From Pseudomonadota bacterium (GTDB lineage: Bacteria; Pseudomonadota; Alphaproteobacteria; Rhizobiales; Rhizobiaceae), in NCBI GenBank assembly GCA_020161665.1, contig JAIUPA010000041.1, positions 62,001 through 126,000 of the forward strand: a stretch of DNA of 64,000 nucleotides, read 5' to 3'. Numbering within the stretch: the stretch's first letter is position 1; every line of letters starts with the position of its first letter. A program made the translations under genes and the position numbers. The notes under the pieces are model-generated. The model was not told the origin of the DNA, did no database searches, and saw only the letters and a program-made list of their open reading frames with translations. This document shows positions 28,128-37,667 of this stretch, piece after piece.

Positions 28128-29317
28128 AAATCGATTGCCGCGTAGAACATGGCAAAAAGCCCGTCCGTCAGGATGACGACGAAAATGGATTTGACCACCG
28201 AGGCGGTCACGTGCTGGCCAAGCGATTCCGCACTGCCGCCCACTTTCATGCCTTCAACGGCGGCCATGATCCCGATGATCAACGCCATGAACGGTGCCTT
28301 GATCATGCCCGAAGCAATGGTCGAAATGTCGATGGCTTCCAGAAGCCGTGCCTGAAACACTTCAAACGTGATGCCGGAATAGGCCCATGCCACCACCGCC
28401 GCGCCGTAAAGGGCGGCAAAATTGGCAAGGATCGTCAAAAGCGGAAGCGCCACCGTCAGGGCCACCAGACGCGGGAAGATCAGAACACCCACAGGGTTGA
28501 GGCCGATGACCTTCAGCGCATCCACTTCCTCGCGCATCTTCATCGAGCCGATTTCGGCCGTGATGGCGCTGCCGGAACGGCCGGCGATCATGATCGCCGT
28601 CAGTAGAACGCCGATTTCACGCAATTGCAGAATGCCGACCAGATCGACCACGAACACTTCCGCACCGAAATAGCGAAGCTGGAACGCGCCCTGTTGCGCA
28701 ATGATGGCCCCGATCAGGAACGACATCAGCACGATGATGGGCACGGCGCGCACGCCCATGTGGTCAATCTGGTTGACGATGGCCGCCGGAGACACCCCGG
28801 AATTGCGGCCGAGCTTCAACTGCGCGCCTCGCACCGCCGAACCGAGGATATGCAGCGCATCGGTCAGGTCGCTGACGAGTTCGAGGATCACTTTGCCGAC
28901 CGGCGCGAAGATGCGCTCGAACAGCGAATGACGCACCCGTTCACGCTCATTTGGCCCCGGCATCTTGTCCGGCAGGGCATTGATCAGTTCGCGCATGGTG
29001 TCGCTGCCACCGAGAAGCGAAATCACGGCCCCCTGTCGGCTGCCCTCATTCATCATCCGCCGCAAAAGCCATGCACCCGTGGTATCGATGCCTTCAATAC
29101 CGTCGAGATCGATCTCAACCCTTGCCGCACGCGGGGCCGTGCAAAAGGCCTGTACGACACCCAGAACCGGCGGAACCGTGCTGTTGCGCCATTCTCCGGC
29201 GCAGGTCAGGCGCGCGTATTCGTCACCAGTCCGTTCGACCGATATCGTCGCGACGTTACGTTCCTCGTTATCCGACAGCTTCAATTTGCTTGCATCTTTC
29301 AGGGCTTGCGGCAACAT
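28124..29317 (-). CDS. mlaE: MlaE-type permease with N-terminal STAS domain
   Basis: 397 residues. Residues about 20-125 form a STAS-like domain (VEIDLDGIEGIDTTGAWLLRRMM), the part supplied by the separate MlaB protein in E. coli. The rest is an MlaE permease with five to six helices and the conserved SFLIGAIIAQQGAFQLRYFG and GRSGSAITAEIGSMKMREEVDA motifs. It heads the operon permease-ATPase-MCE-lipoprotein. The complex probably maintains outer-membrane lipid asymmetry; transport direction cannot be read from sequence. The RBS is weak. Confidence 0.92.
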   Translation of the reverse strand: MLPQALKDASKLKLSDNEERNVATISVERTGDEYARLTCAGEWRNSTVPPVLGVVQAFCTAPRAARVEIDLDGIEGIDTTGAWLLRRMMNEGSRQGAVISLLGGSDTMRELINALPDKMPGPNERERVRHSLFERIFAPVGKVILELVSDLTDALHILGSAVRGAQLKLGRNSGVSPAAIVNQIDHMGVRAVPIIVLMSFLIGAIIAQQGAFQLRYFGAEVFVVDLVGILQLREIGVLLTAIMIAGRSGSAITAEIGSMKMREEVDALKVIGLNPVGVLIFPRLVALTVALPLLTILANFAALYGAAVVAWAYSGITFEVFQARLLEAIDISTIASGMIKAPFMALIIGIMAAVEGMKVGGSAESLGQHVTASVVKSIFVVILTDGLFAMFYAAIDF

Positions 29318-29414
29318 CCCGACTCATTCCCGCAGAATGCGCCAATTTGCCATCCCGATGGCGAGTTAAATAGGGCAAAGCCCCGGTTTCCCACGTATTT
29401 TCGAAAGTCGCGAC

Positions 29415-30395
29415 ATGCAACGTCACCTCGAAGCCCAGATCGAAACCTTTCCGATTGCCGGAGGCTTCACCATCTCACGGGGTACGAAAACGCAAGCCGC
29501 CGTCATTACCTGTACCATTTCCGAAGCGGGCCGATCCGGGCGCGGCGAATGCGTGCCTTATGCCCGTTATGGTGAAACGCTCGAAGGCGTTCTCGCAGAC
29601 ATTCAGGCCATCGCCCCGGCGATTTCCGAGGGTTTGACGCGCGCAGACCTGCAAAGCGCCATGAAACCGGGTGCCGCCCGCAATGCGGTGGATTGCGCGC
29701 TGTGGGATCTGGAAGCCAAGCGCGCCGGGACCACCGTTGCAGCCATGCTGTCGCTTTCCCCTCAGCCGCTTATTACCGCCTACACACTCTCGCTTGGCGA
29801 GCCGGAGGCCATGGCCGCCAAGGCTGCCGAAAATGCCGCACGCCCGCTTCTCAAGATCAAGGTGGGCACCGGCAACGATATTGCCCGCATCCGCGCTGTG
29901 ACGGCAGCGGCCCCCAACAGCGCCATCATCCTTGATGCCAATGAGGGCTGGCCGGAGGACGTGCTGGCCGAACATATGGCCGTTTCCGCCGAGTGCGGCA
30001 TCAAGCTGATTGAACAACCGCTTCCGGCAGGCCGCGATGCTGCACTCGCCTCGATACAGCGCCTTGTTCCGGTCTGCGCCGACGAAAGCGTTCACACCGG
30101 CGGTGATCTGGCCGCCTTGGCCGACCGCTACGATGCGATCAACATCAAGCTCGACAAGACCGGCGGCCTCACCGAAGCCCTTGCCATGAAGCAGGCCGCC
30201 GAAAAGCTGGGCTTTCGCATCATGGTCGGCTGCATGGTCGGCTCGTCGCTGGCCATGGCCCCGGCCCTGCTGGTCGCTCAAGGCGCGGATTTCGTCGATC
30301 TCGATGGCCCGCTGCTGCTTGCAACGGACCGCGACCCCGCCCTGACCTATGAGGGCTCAACCGTCTTCCCGCCCCAGTCAGCGCTCTGGGGATAA
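29415..30395 (+). CDS. L-Ala-D/L-Glu (dipeptide) epimerase
   Basis: 326-residue enolase-superfamily protein of the muconate-lactonising subgroup. The K-x-K catalytic lysine pair is in LLKIKVGTGND. Metal ligands are the Asp of ILDANEGWPED, the Glu of IKLIEQPLP and the Asp of VCADESVHT. The partner lysine is in INIKLDKTGG. The final DLDGPLLLATDRDP segment carries the D-x-D typical of dipeptide epimerases. It converts L-Ala-D-Glu from murein turnover to L-Ala-L-Glu for reuse. It is divergent from the mla operon and convergent with the phosphoesterase, 12 bases away. Confidence 0.9.
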   Translation: MQRHLEAQIETFPIAGGFTISRGTKTQAAVITCTISEAGRSGRGECVPYARYGETLEGVLADIQAIAPAISEGLTRADLQSAMKPGAARNAVDCALWDLEAKRAGTTVAAMLSLSPQPLITAYTLSLGEPEAMAAKAAENAARPLLKIKVGTGNDIARIRAVTAAAPNSAIILDANEGWPEDVLAEHMAVSAECGIKLIEQPLPAGRDAALASIQRLVPVCADESVHTGGDLAALADRYDAINIKLDKTGGLTEALAMKQAAEKLGFRIMVGCMVGSSLAMAPALLVAQGADFVDLDGPLLLATDRDPALTYEGSTVFPPQSALWG

Positions 30396-30407
30396 GCCGG
30401 ACGTCGT

Positions 30408-31247
30408 TCAGGCTGCTTCGCGGGTCGCGTCGGGAAGGCGTACCGGCTCCATCGGGCGCTCGCCACTGTCCTGCAGCGCCTTGCCCTGAACCCTTGTCTG
30501 CCAGGAGATGAGTTCCAGACGCCCGTCCTGATGCTCGACCACGGCAGTGCAACTTTCCACCCAGTCACCCGTATTGACGTAGCGGATACCGTCCATGTCT
30601 TCGATCACCGCGTGGTGGATGTGGCCGCAGATGACCCCATCGACATCGTTGCGGCGGGCTTCATCGGCCACCACCCGCTGGAACTCACCGATGAAGTTCA
30701 CAGCCTTTTTCACCTTGAGCTTGGCCCAGGCGGAAAACGACCAGTAGGGAAGCCCGAGCACGCGCCGAACCGACGCGAGCAACACGTTGATGGCAATCGC
30801 CGCGTCATAGGCCCAGTCACCGAGATAGGCGATGAGGCGCGCATTACGCACCACCACATCGAACTCGTCACCATGCAGCACCAGATATTTCTGACCATCG
30901 GCGGCCTCATGAATCATGCGGTCGGCCACTTCGATGCCGCCGAAATGCATGCCGGGGAAATCGCGCAAGAACTCGTCGTGGTTGCCGGGAATGTAAACGA
31001 TGCGCGTGCCCTTGCGCGCCTTGCGCAGCAGCTTCTGCACCACGTCATTGCAGCCCTGCGGCCAGTGCCAGCTGCGCTTCAGACGCCAGCCATCGACGAT
31101 ATCGCCGACGAGAATGATGGTATCGGCCTCATGACAGCGCAAAAAATCGAGAAGAAGATCGGTTTGGGCGGCTTTGGAGCCGAGATGTACGTCCGAGATG
31201 AACAGGGTTCTGAAGTGCCGGGTTTCGGTGTCCGCGTTCAAGGCCAT
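30408..31247 (-). CDS. LpxH-like metallophosphoesterase (UDP-2,3-diacylglucosamine diphosphatase family)
   Basis: 279 residues. The calcineurin-type metal-binding motifs occur in order: FISDVHLGS, VGDIVDGW, PGNHDEFL, VLHGDEFD and CGHIHHAV. The HGDEFD form and the W-P-Q-G insertion resemble LpxH-type UDP-2,3-diacylglucosamine hydrolases of lipid A synthesis. Rhizobia generally carry LpxI for that step in the lpx cluster, so this one may act on a related membrane phosphate ester. No lpx gene is adjacent. Family assignment is firm, substrate is not. Confidence 0.82.
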   Translation of the reverse strand: MALNADTETRHFRTLFISDVHLGSKAAQTDLLLDFLRCHEADTIILVGDIVDGWRLKRSWHWPQGCNDVVQKLLRKARKGTRIVYIPGNHDEFLRDFPGMHFGGIEVADRMIHEAADGQKYLVLHGDEFDVVVRNARLIAYLGDWAYDAAIAINVLLASVRRVLGLPYWSFSAWAKLKVKKAVNFIGEFQRVVADEARRNDVDGVICGHIHHAVIEDMDGIRYVNTGDWVESCTAVVEHQDGRLELISWQTRVQGKALQDSGERPMEPVRLPDATREAA

Positions 31248-31431
31248 CGTCCTTTGTCTATCCTTGCTTTCTTTTTCACACCCTTTCCTAAGCAGAGTCC
31301 TGTTTCAGCAAGATGACAGGCAGAACTGCCGATTCTTTCTCACTTTCCCACTTTTCAATTCAATCGGTTCATGTATGCAGGTTCGCGGAAAAGATAGACG
31401 AACGTCGTAGAAGACGCCGGAGGTAGGCACA

Positions 31432-33747
31432 ATGAGCAAGGACCAGACCGAACAGGACGACAAGAACGCAACCCGCCCTGATCTCGACCAACAGGCATTG
31501 TTTTTCCATCGCTATCCGCGACCCGGCAAACTCGAAATTCAGGCGACCAAGCCGCTCGGTAACCAGCGCGACCTGGCGCTGGCCTATTCGCCGGGTGTGG
31601 CCGCACCCTGCCTTGAGATTCGCGACAATCCCGATACCGCGGTCGATTACACCGCGCGCGGCAACCTCGTGGCCGTTATTTCCAACGGTACGGCGGTTCT
31701 CGGTCTCGGCAATATCGGCCCGCTGGCCTCCAAGCCGGTGATGGAAGGCAAGGCCGTCCTCTTCAAGAAATTCGCTGGCATCGACGTTTTCGACATCGAA
31801 ATTGATGCGCCCGGCGTCGAGGATATGGTCTCCACCATCTCGTCGCTTGAGCCGACCTTCGGCGGCATCAATCTGGAAGACATCAAGGCGCCGGAATGCT
31901 TCGAGGTGGAACGTCGCCTGCGCGCCATGATGAACATCCCGGTGTTCCATGACGACCAGCACGGCACCGCCATCATCGTGGCTGCCGCCATCATCAACGG
32001 TCTGGAACTGGCGGGCAAGAAGCTTGAGGAAGTCAAGATCGTCGCCTCTGGCGCCGGTGCCGCCGCCCTCGCCTGCCTCAACCTCCTGGTCGCGCTCGGC
32101 GCCAATCGCGAGAACATCTGGGTGCACGATATCGAAGGCCTCGTCTACGAGGGCCGCGAAGAGCTGATGGACCCGTGGAAGGCCGTCTATGCCCAGAAGA
32201 GCGACAAGCGCAAGCTCGATGAATCCATCGGCGGTGCGGATGTCTTCCTGGGCCTTTCGGCTGCCGGTGTCCTGAAGCCCGAGCTTCTGGAACAGATGGC
32301 GGAAAAGCCGCTGATCATGGCGCTGGCCAACCCGACGCCGGAAATCATGCCCAACCTCGCCCGCGCTGCCCGCCCGGATGCGATGATCTGCACCGGCCGT
32401 TCGGACTTCCCGAACCAGGTGAACAACGTTCTCTGCTTCCCCTATATCTTCCGTGGCGCACTCGACTGTGGCGCGACCACCATCAACGAAGAGATGAAGA
32501 TGGCCGCTGTGCGTGCCATCGCAGCGCTGGCCCGTGAAGAAGTCAACGAAGCCGCCGCCAAGGCGATTGGCGGTGAAACGCCGGTCTTCGGCCCGGCCTA
32601 TCTCATTCCCTCGCCCTTCGACCAGCGCCTGATGCTGCGCATCGCCCCGGCGGTCGCCAAAGCCGCCGCCGAAACCGGCGTGGCACTTCGCCCGATCACC
32701 GATTTCGAGGCCTATACGGACCAGTTGAGCCGCTTCGTCTACCGTTCCGGCTTCATCATGAAGCCGATCGTGGCGGCGGCAAAGCTTTCGCCTAACAAGC
32801 GCGTGATCTTTGCCGAAGGCGAAGACGAACGCGTTCTGCGCGCTGCCCAGTTCCTGCTGGAAGACAATACGGCCATCCCGACCCTCATCGGTCGCCCGCA
32901 GGTCATTGAGACGCGCCTCAAGCGCTTCGGCCTGCGCATTCGTCCGGGGCGTGATTTCGATGTCGTGAACCCGGATGATGATCCGCGCTACCGCGAATAT
33001 GTCGAGGAGTATCTGCAGTGCGTTGGTCGCCGCGGCATCAACCCGGAAGGCGCCAAGACCATCGTGCGCACCAACAACACCGTGATTGGCGCGCTGGCGG
33101 TTCGCATGAACCATGCCGATGCGTTGATCTGTGGCGTGGAAGGCCGCTATGACCGCCACCTGCGCGATGTGAGCCAGATCATCGGCAAGCAGAAGGGTGT
33201 GCACGCCTTCTCCGGTCTCTCGCTGCTGATTTCCCAGCGCGGCGCGATCTTCTTTGCCGATACCTTCGTCACCAACGATCCGACGCCGGAAGAAGTGGCG
33301 GAAACGGCCATCCTCGCCGCCCGCGAAATCCGCCGCTTCGGCATTGCGCCGAAGGTTGCCCTCGTCAGCCACTCGAACTTCGGTTCGCGCGATTCCGCCA
33401 GTGCGCTGAAGATGCGCGAGGCGCTGCACCTCATTCGCGCGCAGATGCCGGATCTGGAAGTCGATGGCGAAATGCAGGGCGGCTCGGCGCTGAACGAGGC
33501 ACTGCGCAAGCGCGCCATGCCGACCAGCACGCTGACGGGCGAAGCCAATCTTCTGGTGTTCCCGAACCTCGATGCCGCCAACATCTCGCTGGGCATTGTC
33601 CGCACCATGACCGACGCGCTTCATGTCGGCCCGATCATGCTGGGAGCCGCCATGCCGGCGCACATCCTGTCCTCCACCGTCACCTCACGTGGCGTGGTGA
33701 ATATGGCGGCGCTTGCGGTGGCGGAGGCTTCGCAGATACGTCGATAA
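31432..33747 (+). CDS. maeB: Malic enzyme with C-terminal phosphotransacetylase-like domain
   Basis: 771 residues. Residues about 25-430 form the malic enzyme: [31 protein letters not shown] segment ([18 protein letters not shown]), DDQHGTAI, and the Rossmann [13 protein letters not shown]. The rest is a phosphate acetyltransferase-like domain ([31 protein letters not shown]). It decarboxylates malate to pyruvate with NAD(P)H formation. The C-terminal domain of such fusions is thought to be regulatory, sensing acetyl-CoA. The opening [18 protein letters not shown] recalls the NAD-type Dme of Sinorhizobium, as I remember it. A good GGAGGT RBS precedes ATG 31432. Confidence 0.93.
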   Translation: MSKDQTEQDDKNATRPDLDQQALFFHRYPRPGKLEIQATKPLGNQRDLALAYSPGVAAPCLEIRDNPDTAVDYTARGNLVAVISNGTAVLGLGNIGPLASKPVMEGKAVLFKKFAGIDVFDIEIDAPGVEDMVSTISSLEPTFGGINLEDIKAPECFEVERRLRAMMNIPVFHDDQHGTAIIVAAAIINGLELAGKKLEEVKIVASGAGAAALACLNLLVALGANRENIWVHDIEGLVYEGREELMDPWKAVYAQKSDKRKLDESIGGADVFLGLSAAGVLKPELLEQMAEKPLIMALANPTPEIMPNLARAARPDAMICTGRSDFPNQVNNVLCFPYIFRGALDCGATTINEEMKMAAVRAIAALAREEVNEAAAKAIGGETPVFGPAYLIPSPFDQRLMLRIAPAVAKAAAETGVALRPITDFEAYTDQLSRFVYRSGFIMKPIVAAAKLSPNKRVIFAEGEDERVLRAAQFLLEDNTAIPTLIGRPQVIETRLKRFGLRIRPGRDFDVVNPDDDPRYREYVEEYLQCVGRRGINPEGAKTIVRTNNTVIGALAVRMNHADALICGVEGRYDRHLRDVSQIIGKQKGVHAFSGLSLLISQRGAIFFADTFVTNDPTPEEVAETAILAAREIRRFGIAPKVALVSHSNFGSRDSASALKMREALHLIRAQMPDLEVDGEMQGGSALNEALRKRAMPTSTLTGEANLLVFPNLDAANISLGIVRTMTDALHVGPIMLGAAMPAHILSSTVTSRGVVNMAALAVAEASQIRR

Positions 33748-33781
33748 AATTCGACACATTTACTTTAGCAATTAAGGTTAG

Positions 33782-33815
33782 CGGACGGCTGTGCTTGCAC
33801 AGACCGTCCGTTTTC
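33782..33815 (+). terminator. Terminator of the malic enzyme gene
   Basis: CGGACGG-CTGTGC-TT-GCACAG-A-CCGTCCG forms a 13-bp stem with one bulge, followed by TTTTCTT. Strong and oriented with the malic enzyme gene. Confidence 0.92.
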
Positions 33816-33875
33816 TTATTTTAGGGTTCGTAGAGCCACATTTGGCCAGTTTTTCACAGACACGGACCAGACAAC

Positions 33876-34934
33876 ATGCGTGCAAAATCACTGCTCGCCG
33901 CCCTGTTATTGCCTGTTCTGTCTTCGCTTGCCCTGAACAATGCTCAGGCAGCGTCGTGTAATAATCTGCGAACGGAGCTTTTAAAGCTTTCCGAGATCAC
34001 GGGAAATACTGCCGAAACGCGCCGCTACGCGAATGCCATTGCTCACCAGAAGATCTATATTCGCAAGCTGAACTATGAACTGCAGCGCAACCGCTGCTCG
34101 TCCGGCTCGATCATTGTCCTTGGCAGCGAAAACAATCCCGCCTGTGGCGCGCTTCAGAACGAACTGGCCGATGCTGAGGCAACCCTTGACCGGCTGGATG
34201 ATCAAAAGCGTGCGGTGGCGGGCAATCTGGTACGCGGATCGGAAGATCGCCTGCGCATCGTGGCCGAGCTGCAAAGCCAGAATTGCGATTTCACCGCCAG
34301 CGTTCAGGAAGCGTCTCTGGTCACCTTGGCACCCGTGATCGGCGACAGCGAGTTCTACACCCATGTTCCGTCGCCGGAGGCTCAGGCTGAGGCCCCCGCC
34401 TCACCCTTGCGCACGCTGTGTGTACGCACCTGCGATGGTGCCTTTTTCCCGATTTCGGCCAATGCTTCGCAAAACGACTTCACGCGCGATGCGGCCATTT
34501 GCAATCGCATGTGCCCGGGCGCTGAGACACGCCTTTACTATCATCCGATGGACAATGCCGAGAGCGCCGACATGGTTGATGCGGAGACGGGAGAGGCCTA
34601 TCGCGCGCTTCCCAACGCTTTTGCCTATACGAACCGCCTGCCGGGCGAGACGCCCGTCTGTGGTTGTGGCAACAACAGCGCCACTTTCTCAACGCCGGGC
34701 AGCGACACCATGGGCCGCGAACGCTATGCGGCCCGCATTCCGGTGACGAGCCCGCTCTCCGATGAAAAGCTGCAACCGAAGGCCAGCCTTCCGGTCGAGC
34801 CGTCCGTTCCGGATCGTCCCTATGCGCCGAGCCAAGCCAAGGTCCGCGTCATCGGCCCGCAATTCATCGAAAGCCAGAACCAGCTCAGCCGCAACCTCGA
34901 TGAGGACAAGGACGCCGAAGGCAAGATTCAGTAA
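33876..34934 (+). CDS. DUF2865 secreted protein
   Basis: 352 residues. The signal peptide is MRAKSLLAALLLPVLSSLAL, with cleavage near AQA-AS. A helical region (40-145) follows, with paired cysteines around NRCSSG and NPACGALQ. The Cys-rich DUF2865 core reads LRTLCVRTCDGAFFPIS, then AAICNRMCPGAETRLYYHP and PVCGCGNN. The cysteines suggest several disulfides in the periplasm. The C-terminal 80 residues are Pro-rich and polar (VIGPQFIESQNQLSRNLD). DUF2865 proteins are widespread in Hyphomicrobiales and uncharacterised. Confidence 0.88.
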   Translation: MRAKSLLAALLLPVLSSLALNNAQAASCNNLRTELLKLSEITGNTAETRRYANAIAHQKIYIRKLNYELQRNRCSSGSIIVLGSENNPACGALQNELADAEATLDRLDDQKRAVAGNLVRGSEDRLRIVAELQSQNCDFTASVQEASLVTLAPVIGDSEFYTHVPSPEAQAEAPASPLRTLCVRTCDGAFFPISANASQNDFTRDAAICNRMCPGAETRLYYHPMDNAESADMVDAETGEAYRALPNAFAYTNRLPGETPVCGCGNNSATFSTPGSDTMGRERYAARIPVTSPLSDEKLQPKASLPVEPSVPDRPYAPSQAKVRVIGPQFIESQNQLSRNLDEDKDAEGKIQ

Positions 34935-34943
34935 GCGCTCGGC

Positions 34944-35711
34944 TCAGGCCTGAACCACCTTGAGGCTTGGCTGCGGCACATCCTTGCGGCGGCGAACCTT
35001 GAATGTGCCAGATTCCTGAGAGACCATAAAATCGGAGCGGGCAGCAAATGCCTTCTTCAAAGTGGCTCCACCGTAATCGCTCCATTTAATGCCAGGATGG
35101 GCCTTGCGAATGGCGGAGCCGAGCGGGCTTCCCAAAACCCACCCCTCGTCATCCCTTGCAAGACCACCTTTGATCGCCTCATCATAAATGACGGCGATAT
35201 CTTTCACCTTGGGCTTCACAATCGCAGCCACAGGCTTTGCAGACGCAACGGGGGCAGTTGAGACCGCTTTGCCCGCTTCATTTTCCACTGTTACGAAGCG
35301 TGTGCAGGCCTCACGAAAGACCGGGCTCGCATTCTTCATGCCGACACCCGTAACCTCGCGACGCGCAAGGCGAAGCCGGATAGCAAGTGCGGTGAAGTCA
35401 CCGTCACCCGAAGCAATACAGAAATGCAAATGGTCTGTCGTGAACAGGATATCCATGGCATCCAGCGCCAAAAGCATGTCGGCGCTGTTGCGTCCGCCCG
35501 GCTTGCCGCTTGTCTGATGGCAGCGAAAGCCAAACTTTGCCGCCCGATCCCGCCACTCGCTCATGGTCGGGCTGGAAAAGTCGCCATAAACCGAAGCGAT
35601 GATCTCGCGCCCTGCATCCACAACCAATCCGGCAAGCTGTGCCGCGAATTTCGCGGGCACATTCTCGCCATCAATCAGCAGAACTGAAACCGTATTGCCT
35701 TGCGTCATCAT
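34944..35711 (-). CDS. NYN domain putative ribonuclease with C-terminal OST-HTH/LOTUS domain
   Basis: 255 residues from ATG 35711, which has AGGAG 5 bases upstream. The N-terminal PIN-like NYN domain shows the acidic residues expected for metal-dependent RNA cleavage: VLLIDGENVPA (D14), NSADMLLALDAMD and FCIASGDGDFTAL. A linker rich in Ala, Pro and Lys follows. The last 80 residues (VKDIAVIYDEAIKG to GTFKVRRRKD) match an OST-HTH/LOTUS RNA-binding domain. This LabA/DUF88 arrangement is common in bacteria, with poorly known substrates. It is convergent with the DUF2865 gene. Confidence 0.85.
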   Translation of the reverse strand: MMTQGNTVSVLLIDGENVPAKFAAQLAGLVVDAGREIIASVYGDFSSPTMSEWRDRAAKFGFRCHQTSGKPGGRNSADMLLALDAMDILFTTDHLHFCIASGDGDFTALAIRLRLARREVTGVGMKNASPVFREACTRFVTVENEAGKAVSTAPVASAKPVAAIVKPKVKDIAVIYDEAIKGGLARDDEGWVLGSPLGSAIRKAHPGIKWSDYGGATLKKAFAARSDFMVSQESGTFKVRRRKDVPQPSLKVVQA

Positions 35712-35805
35712 CGCCGCTCCTGTGTTGCGGCCATGATGTATGCAACCAAGACAACATATCAATACGAAGATACGACTGAATGATTGTATTGGTTAAGCAG
35801 CCGTT

Positions 35806-37485
35806 TCACCGATCCCTGAACCTGTTGGTGATCGGGTAACGCCGGTCGCGGCCAAAGTTCTTGCGGGTGATCTTCACCCCCGGAGCCGACTGGCGACGCT
35901 TGTATTCAGCCAGATAAAGCAGGTGCTCGACGCGATGCACGGTCGCAATGTCATGCCCGCGCGCCACGATCTCCTCAACGGCCATCTCATGTTCGACGAG
36001 GCATTCGAGAATATCATCCAGCACCGGATAAGGCGGCAGCGAATCCTGGTCCGTCTGGTTGGGACGAAGCTCTGCCGACGGCGCCTTGTCGATGATGTTC
36101 GCCGGGATCACCTCGCCTGAAGGCCCGAGCGCACCCGGCGGCACGTGGGAATTGCGCCAGCGCGAGATGGCATAGACCTGCATCTTGTAGAGGTCCTTGA
36201 TCGGGTTGAACCCGCCATTCATGTCGCCGTAAAGCGTGGCATAGCCCACCGACATTTCCGACTTGTTGCCGGTCGTCACCACCATGGAGCCGAACTTGTT
36301 GGAGATCGCCATGAGGATGGTGCCACGCGCACGGCTTTGCAGGTTCTCTTCGGTAATGCCCGAATCCGTCCCCTCGAACAGGTCGGACAAGGCCGAGGAA
36401 AAGCCCTCGACCGGCTCGGCAATCGGCACGATGTCGTAATGGCAGCCCAGCGCACGGGCGCAGTCTGCCGCATCCTTCAGCGATTCCTTGGAGGTGTAGC
36501 GATAGGGCAGCATCACGGTGCGCACCCGCTCTTCGCCCAGCGCATCCACGGCCAGCGCCGCGCAGATGGCCGAGTCGATGCCGCCTGACAGACCGAGCAC
36601 CACATTGCGGAACCCGTTCTTGTTGACGTAATCGCGAAAACCCAGCATGCAGGCCCGGTAGTCGGCTTCCTCGCCTTCCGGCAGACGCGACATCACCCCG
36701 GCCTCGCAACGCCAGCCGCTTTCGCTCCGGTCCCACTCGGTCACGTAAAGCGAAGCCTCGAACTGGCTCATCTGGAAGGCCAGCGTCTTGTCGGCGTTGA
36801 AGCCGAAGCTTGCCCCGTCAAAGACCAGTTCGTCCTGCCCACCCACCTGATTGACGTAGAGAAGCGGCAGACCGCTTTCCTCGACCTGCGAAACGGCCTT
36901 CTGGTAACGCACCTGCATCTTGCCGCGATAATAGGGCGAGCCGTTAGGCACGATCAGCAGTTCGGCACCGGCTTCGGCCAGCGTCTCGCATATGCCGAGA
37001 TCGTTCCAGATTTCCTCGCAGATCGGAATACCGATGCGCACACCGCGGAAATTGTAAGGTCCGGTGATCGTGCCTTCGGTGAAGACACGCTTTTCATCAA
37101 ACTCGCCGTAGTTCGGCAGATCCACCTTGTCACGAATGGCGATCACCGTGCCGCCATCGATCAGCGCCACGGAATTGTGCCGCCCCTTGTCCCCCTGACG
37201 CGGATAACCGATCACCAGACCCGGACCACCAACAGCGGTGTCGGCGGCCAGTTCGTCAATCGCCTTCTGGCAGGCCTTGAGAAAAGCGGGTTTGCAGACC
37301 AGATCCTCCGGTGGATAGCCGGAAATGAAAAGCTCCGTGAAAACAACAAGGTCCGCACCCTGCCGGGCCGCGTCGGCGCGAAGCTCGCGCGCTTTGGCAA
37401 GGTTGCCGACAATATCGCCAACCGTGGGATTGTGCTGCGCGATCGCAATCCGCAGCGTCGTGGGAAGTGTCTGAACGTCGCTCAT
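35806..37485 (-). CDS. nadE: Glutamine-dependent NAD+ synthetase
   Basis: 559 residues in two domains. The N-terminal nitrilase-like glutaminase has the catalytic triad E51 (VFTELFISGYPPEDL), K120 (IRDKVDLPNYGEF) and C156 (IPICEEIWND). The synthetase domain from about 290 starts with the P-loop VLGLSGGIDSAICAALA. It continues with GTILMAISNKFG, then VVTTGNKSEMSVGYATLYGD. It converts deamido-NAD to NAD using glutamine nitrogen. The start is MSDVQTLPTTLRIAIAQ, with a weak RBS. It stands alone between convergent and divergent neighbours. Confidence 0.96.
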   Translation of the reverse strand: MSDVQTLPTTLRIAIAQHNPTVGDIVGNLAKARELRADAARQGADLVVFTELFISGYPPEDLVCKPAFLKACQKAIDELAADTAVGGPGLVIGYPRQGDKGRHNSVALIDGGTVIAIRDKVDLPNYGEFDEKRVFTEGTITGPYNFRGVRIGIPICEEIWNDLGICETLAEAGAELLIVPNGSPYYRGKMQVRYQKAVSQVEESGLPLLYVNQVGGQDELVFDGASFGFNADKTLAFQMSQFEASLYVTEWDRSESGWRCEAGVMSRLPEGEEADYRACMLGFRDYVNKNGFRNVVLGLSGGIDSAICAALAVDALGEERVRTVMLPYRYTSKESLKDAADCARALGCHYDIVPIAEPVEGFSSALSDLFEGTDSGITEENLQSRARGTILMAISNKFGSMVVTTGNKSEMSVGYATLYGDMNGGFNPIKDLYKMQVYAISRWRNSHVPPGALGPSGEVIPANIIDKAPSAELRPNQTDQDSLPPYPVLDDILECLVEHEMAVEEIVARGHDIATVHRVEHLLYLAEYKRRQSAPGVKITRKNFGRDRRYPITNRFRDR

Positions 37486-37667
37486 GCCTATCGTTTAGCG
37501 CGCGGGGCGCATCTCCGCAACGGCCTCGATGGAGGCAGACCCATCTGGCAACCCCAAGCACATTTTCGTGAACAACTGGAAATGATGCATCGCAGCATGG
37601 TTCATTAGCGGTTCATGACAGCTATGTGACAGTCGTCTCCAGATTCGATGATACGCGGCAGGTTCCA

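Noticed and set aside
31369..33663. A 764-codon open frame antisense to the malic enzyme gene
   Set aside because: Shadow frame with no recognisable domains; the sense gene has complete domains and a strong RBS.
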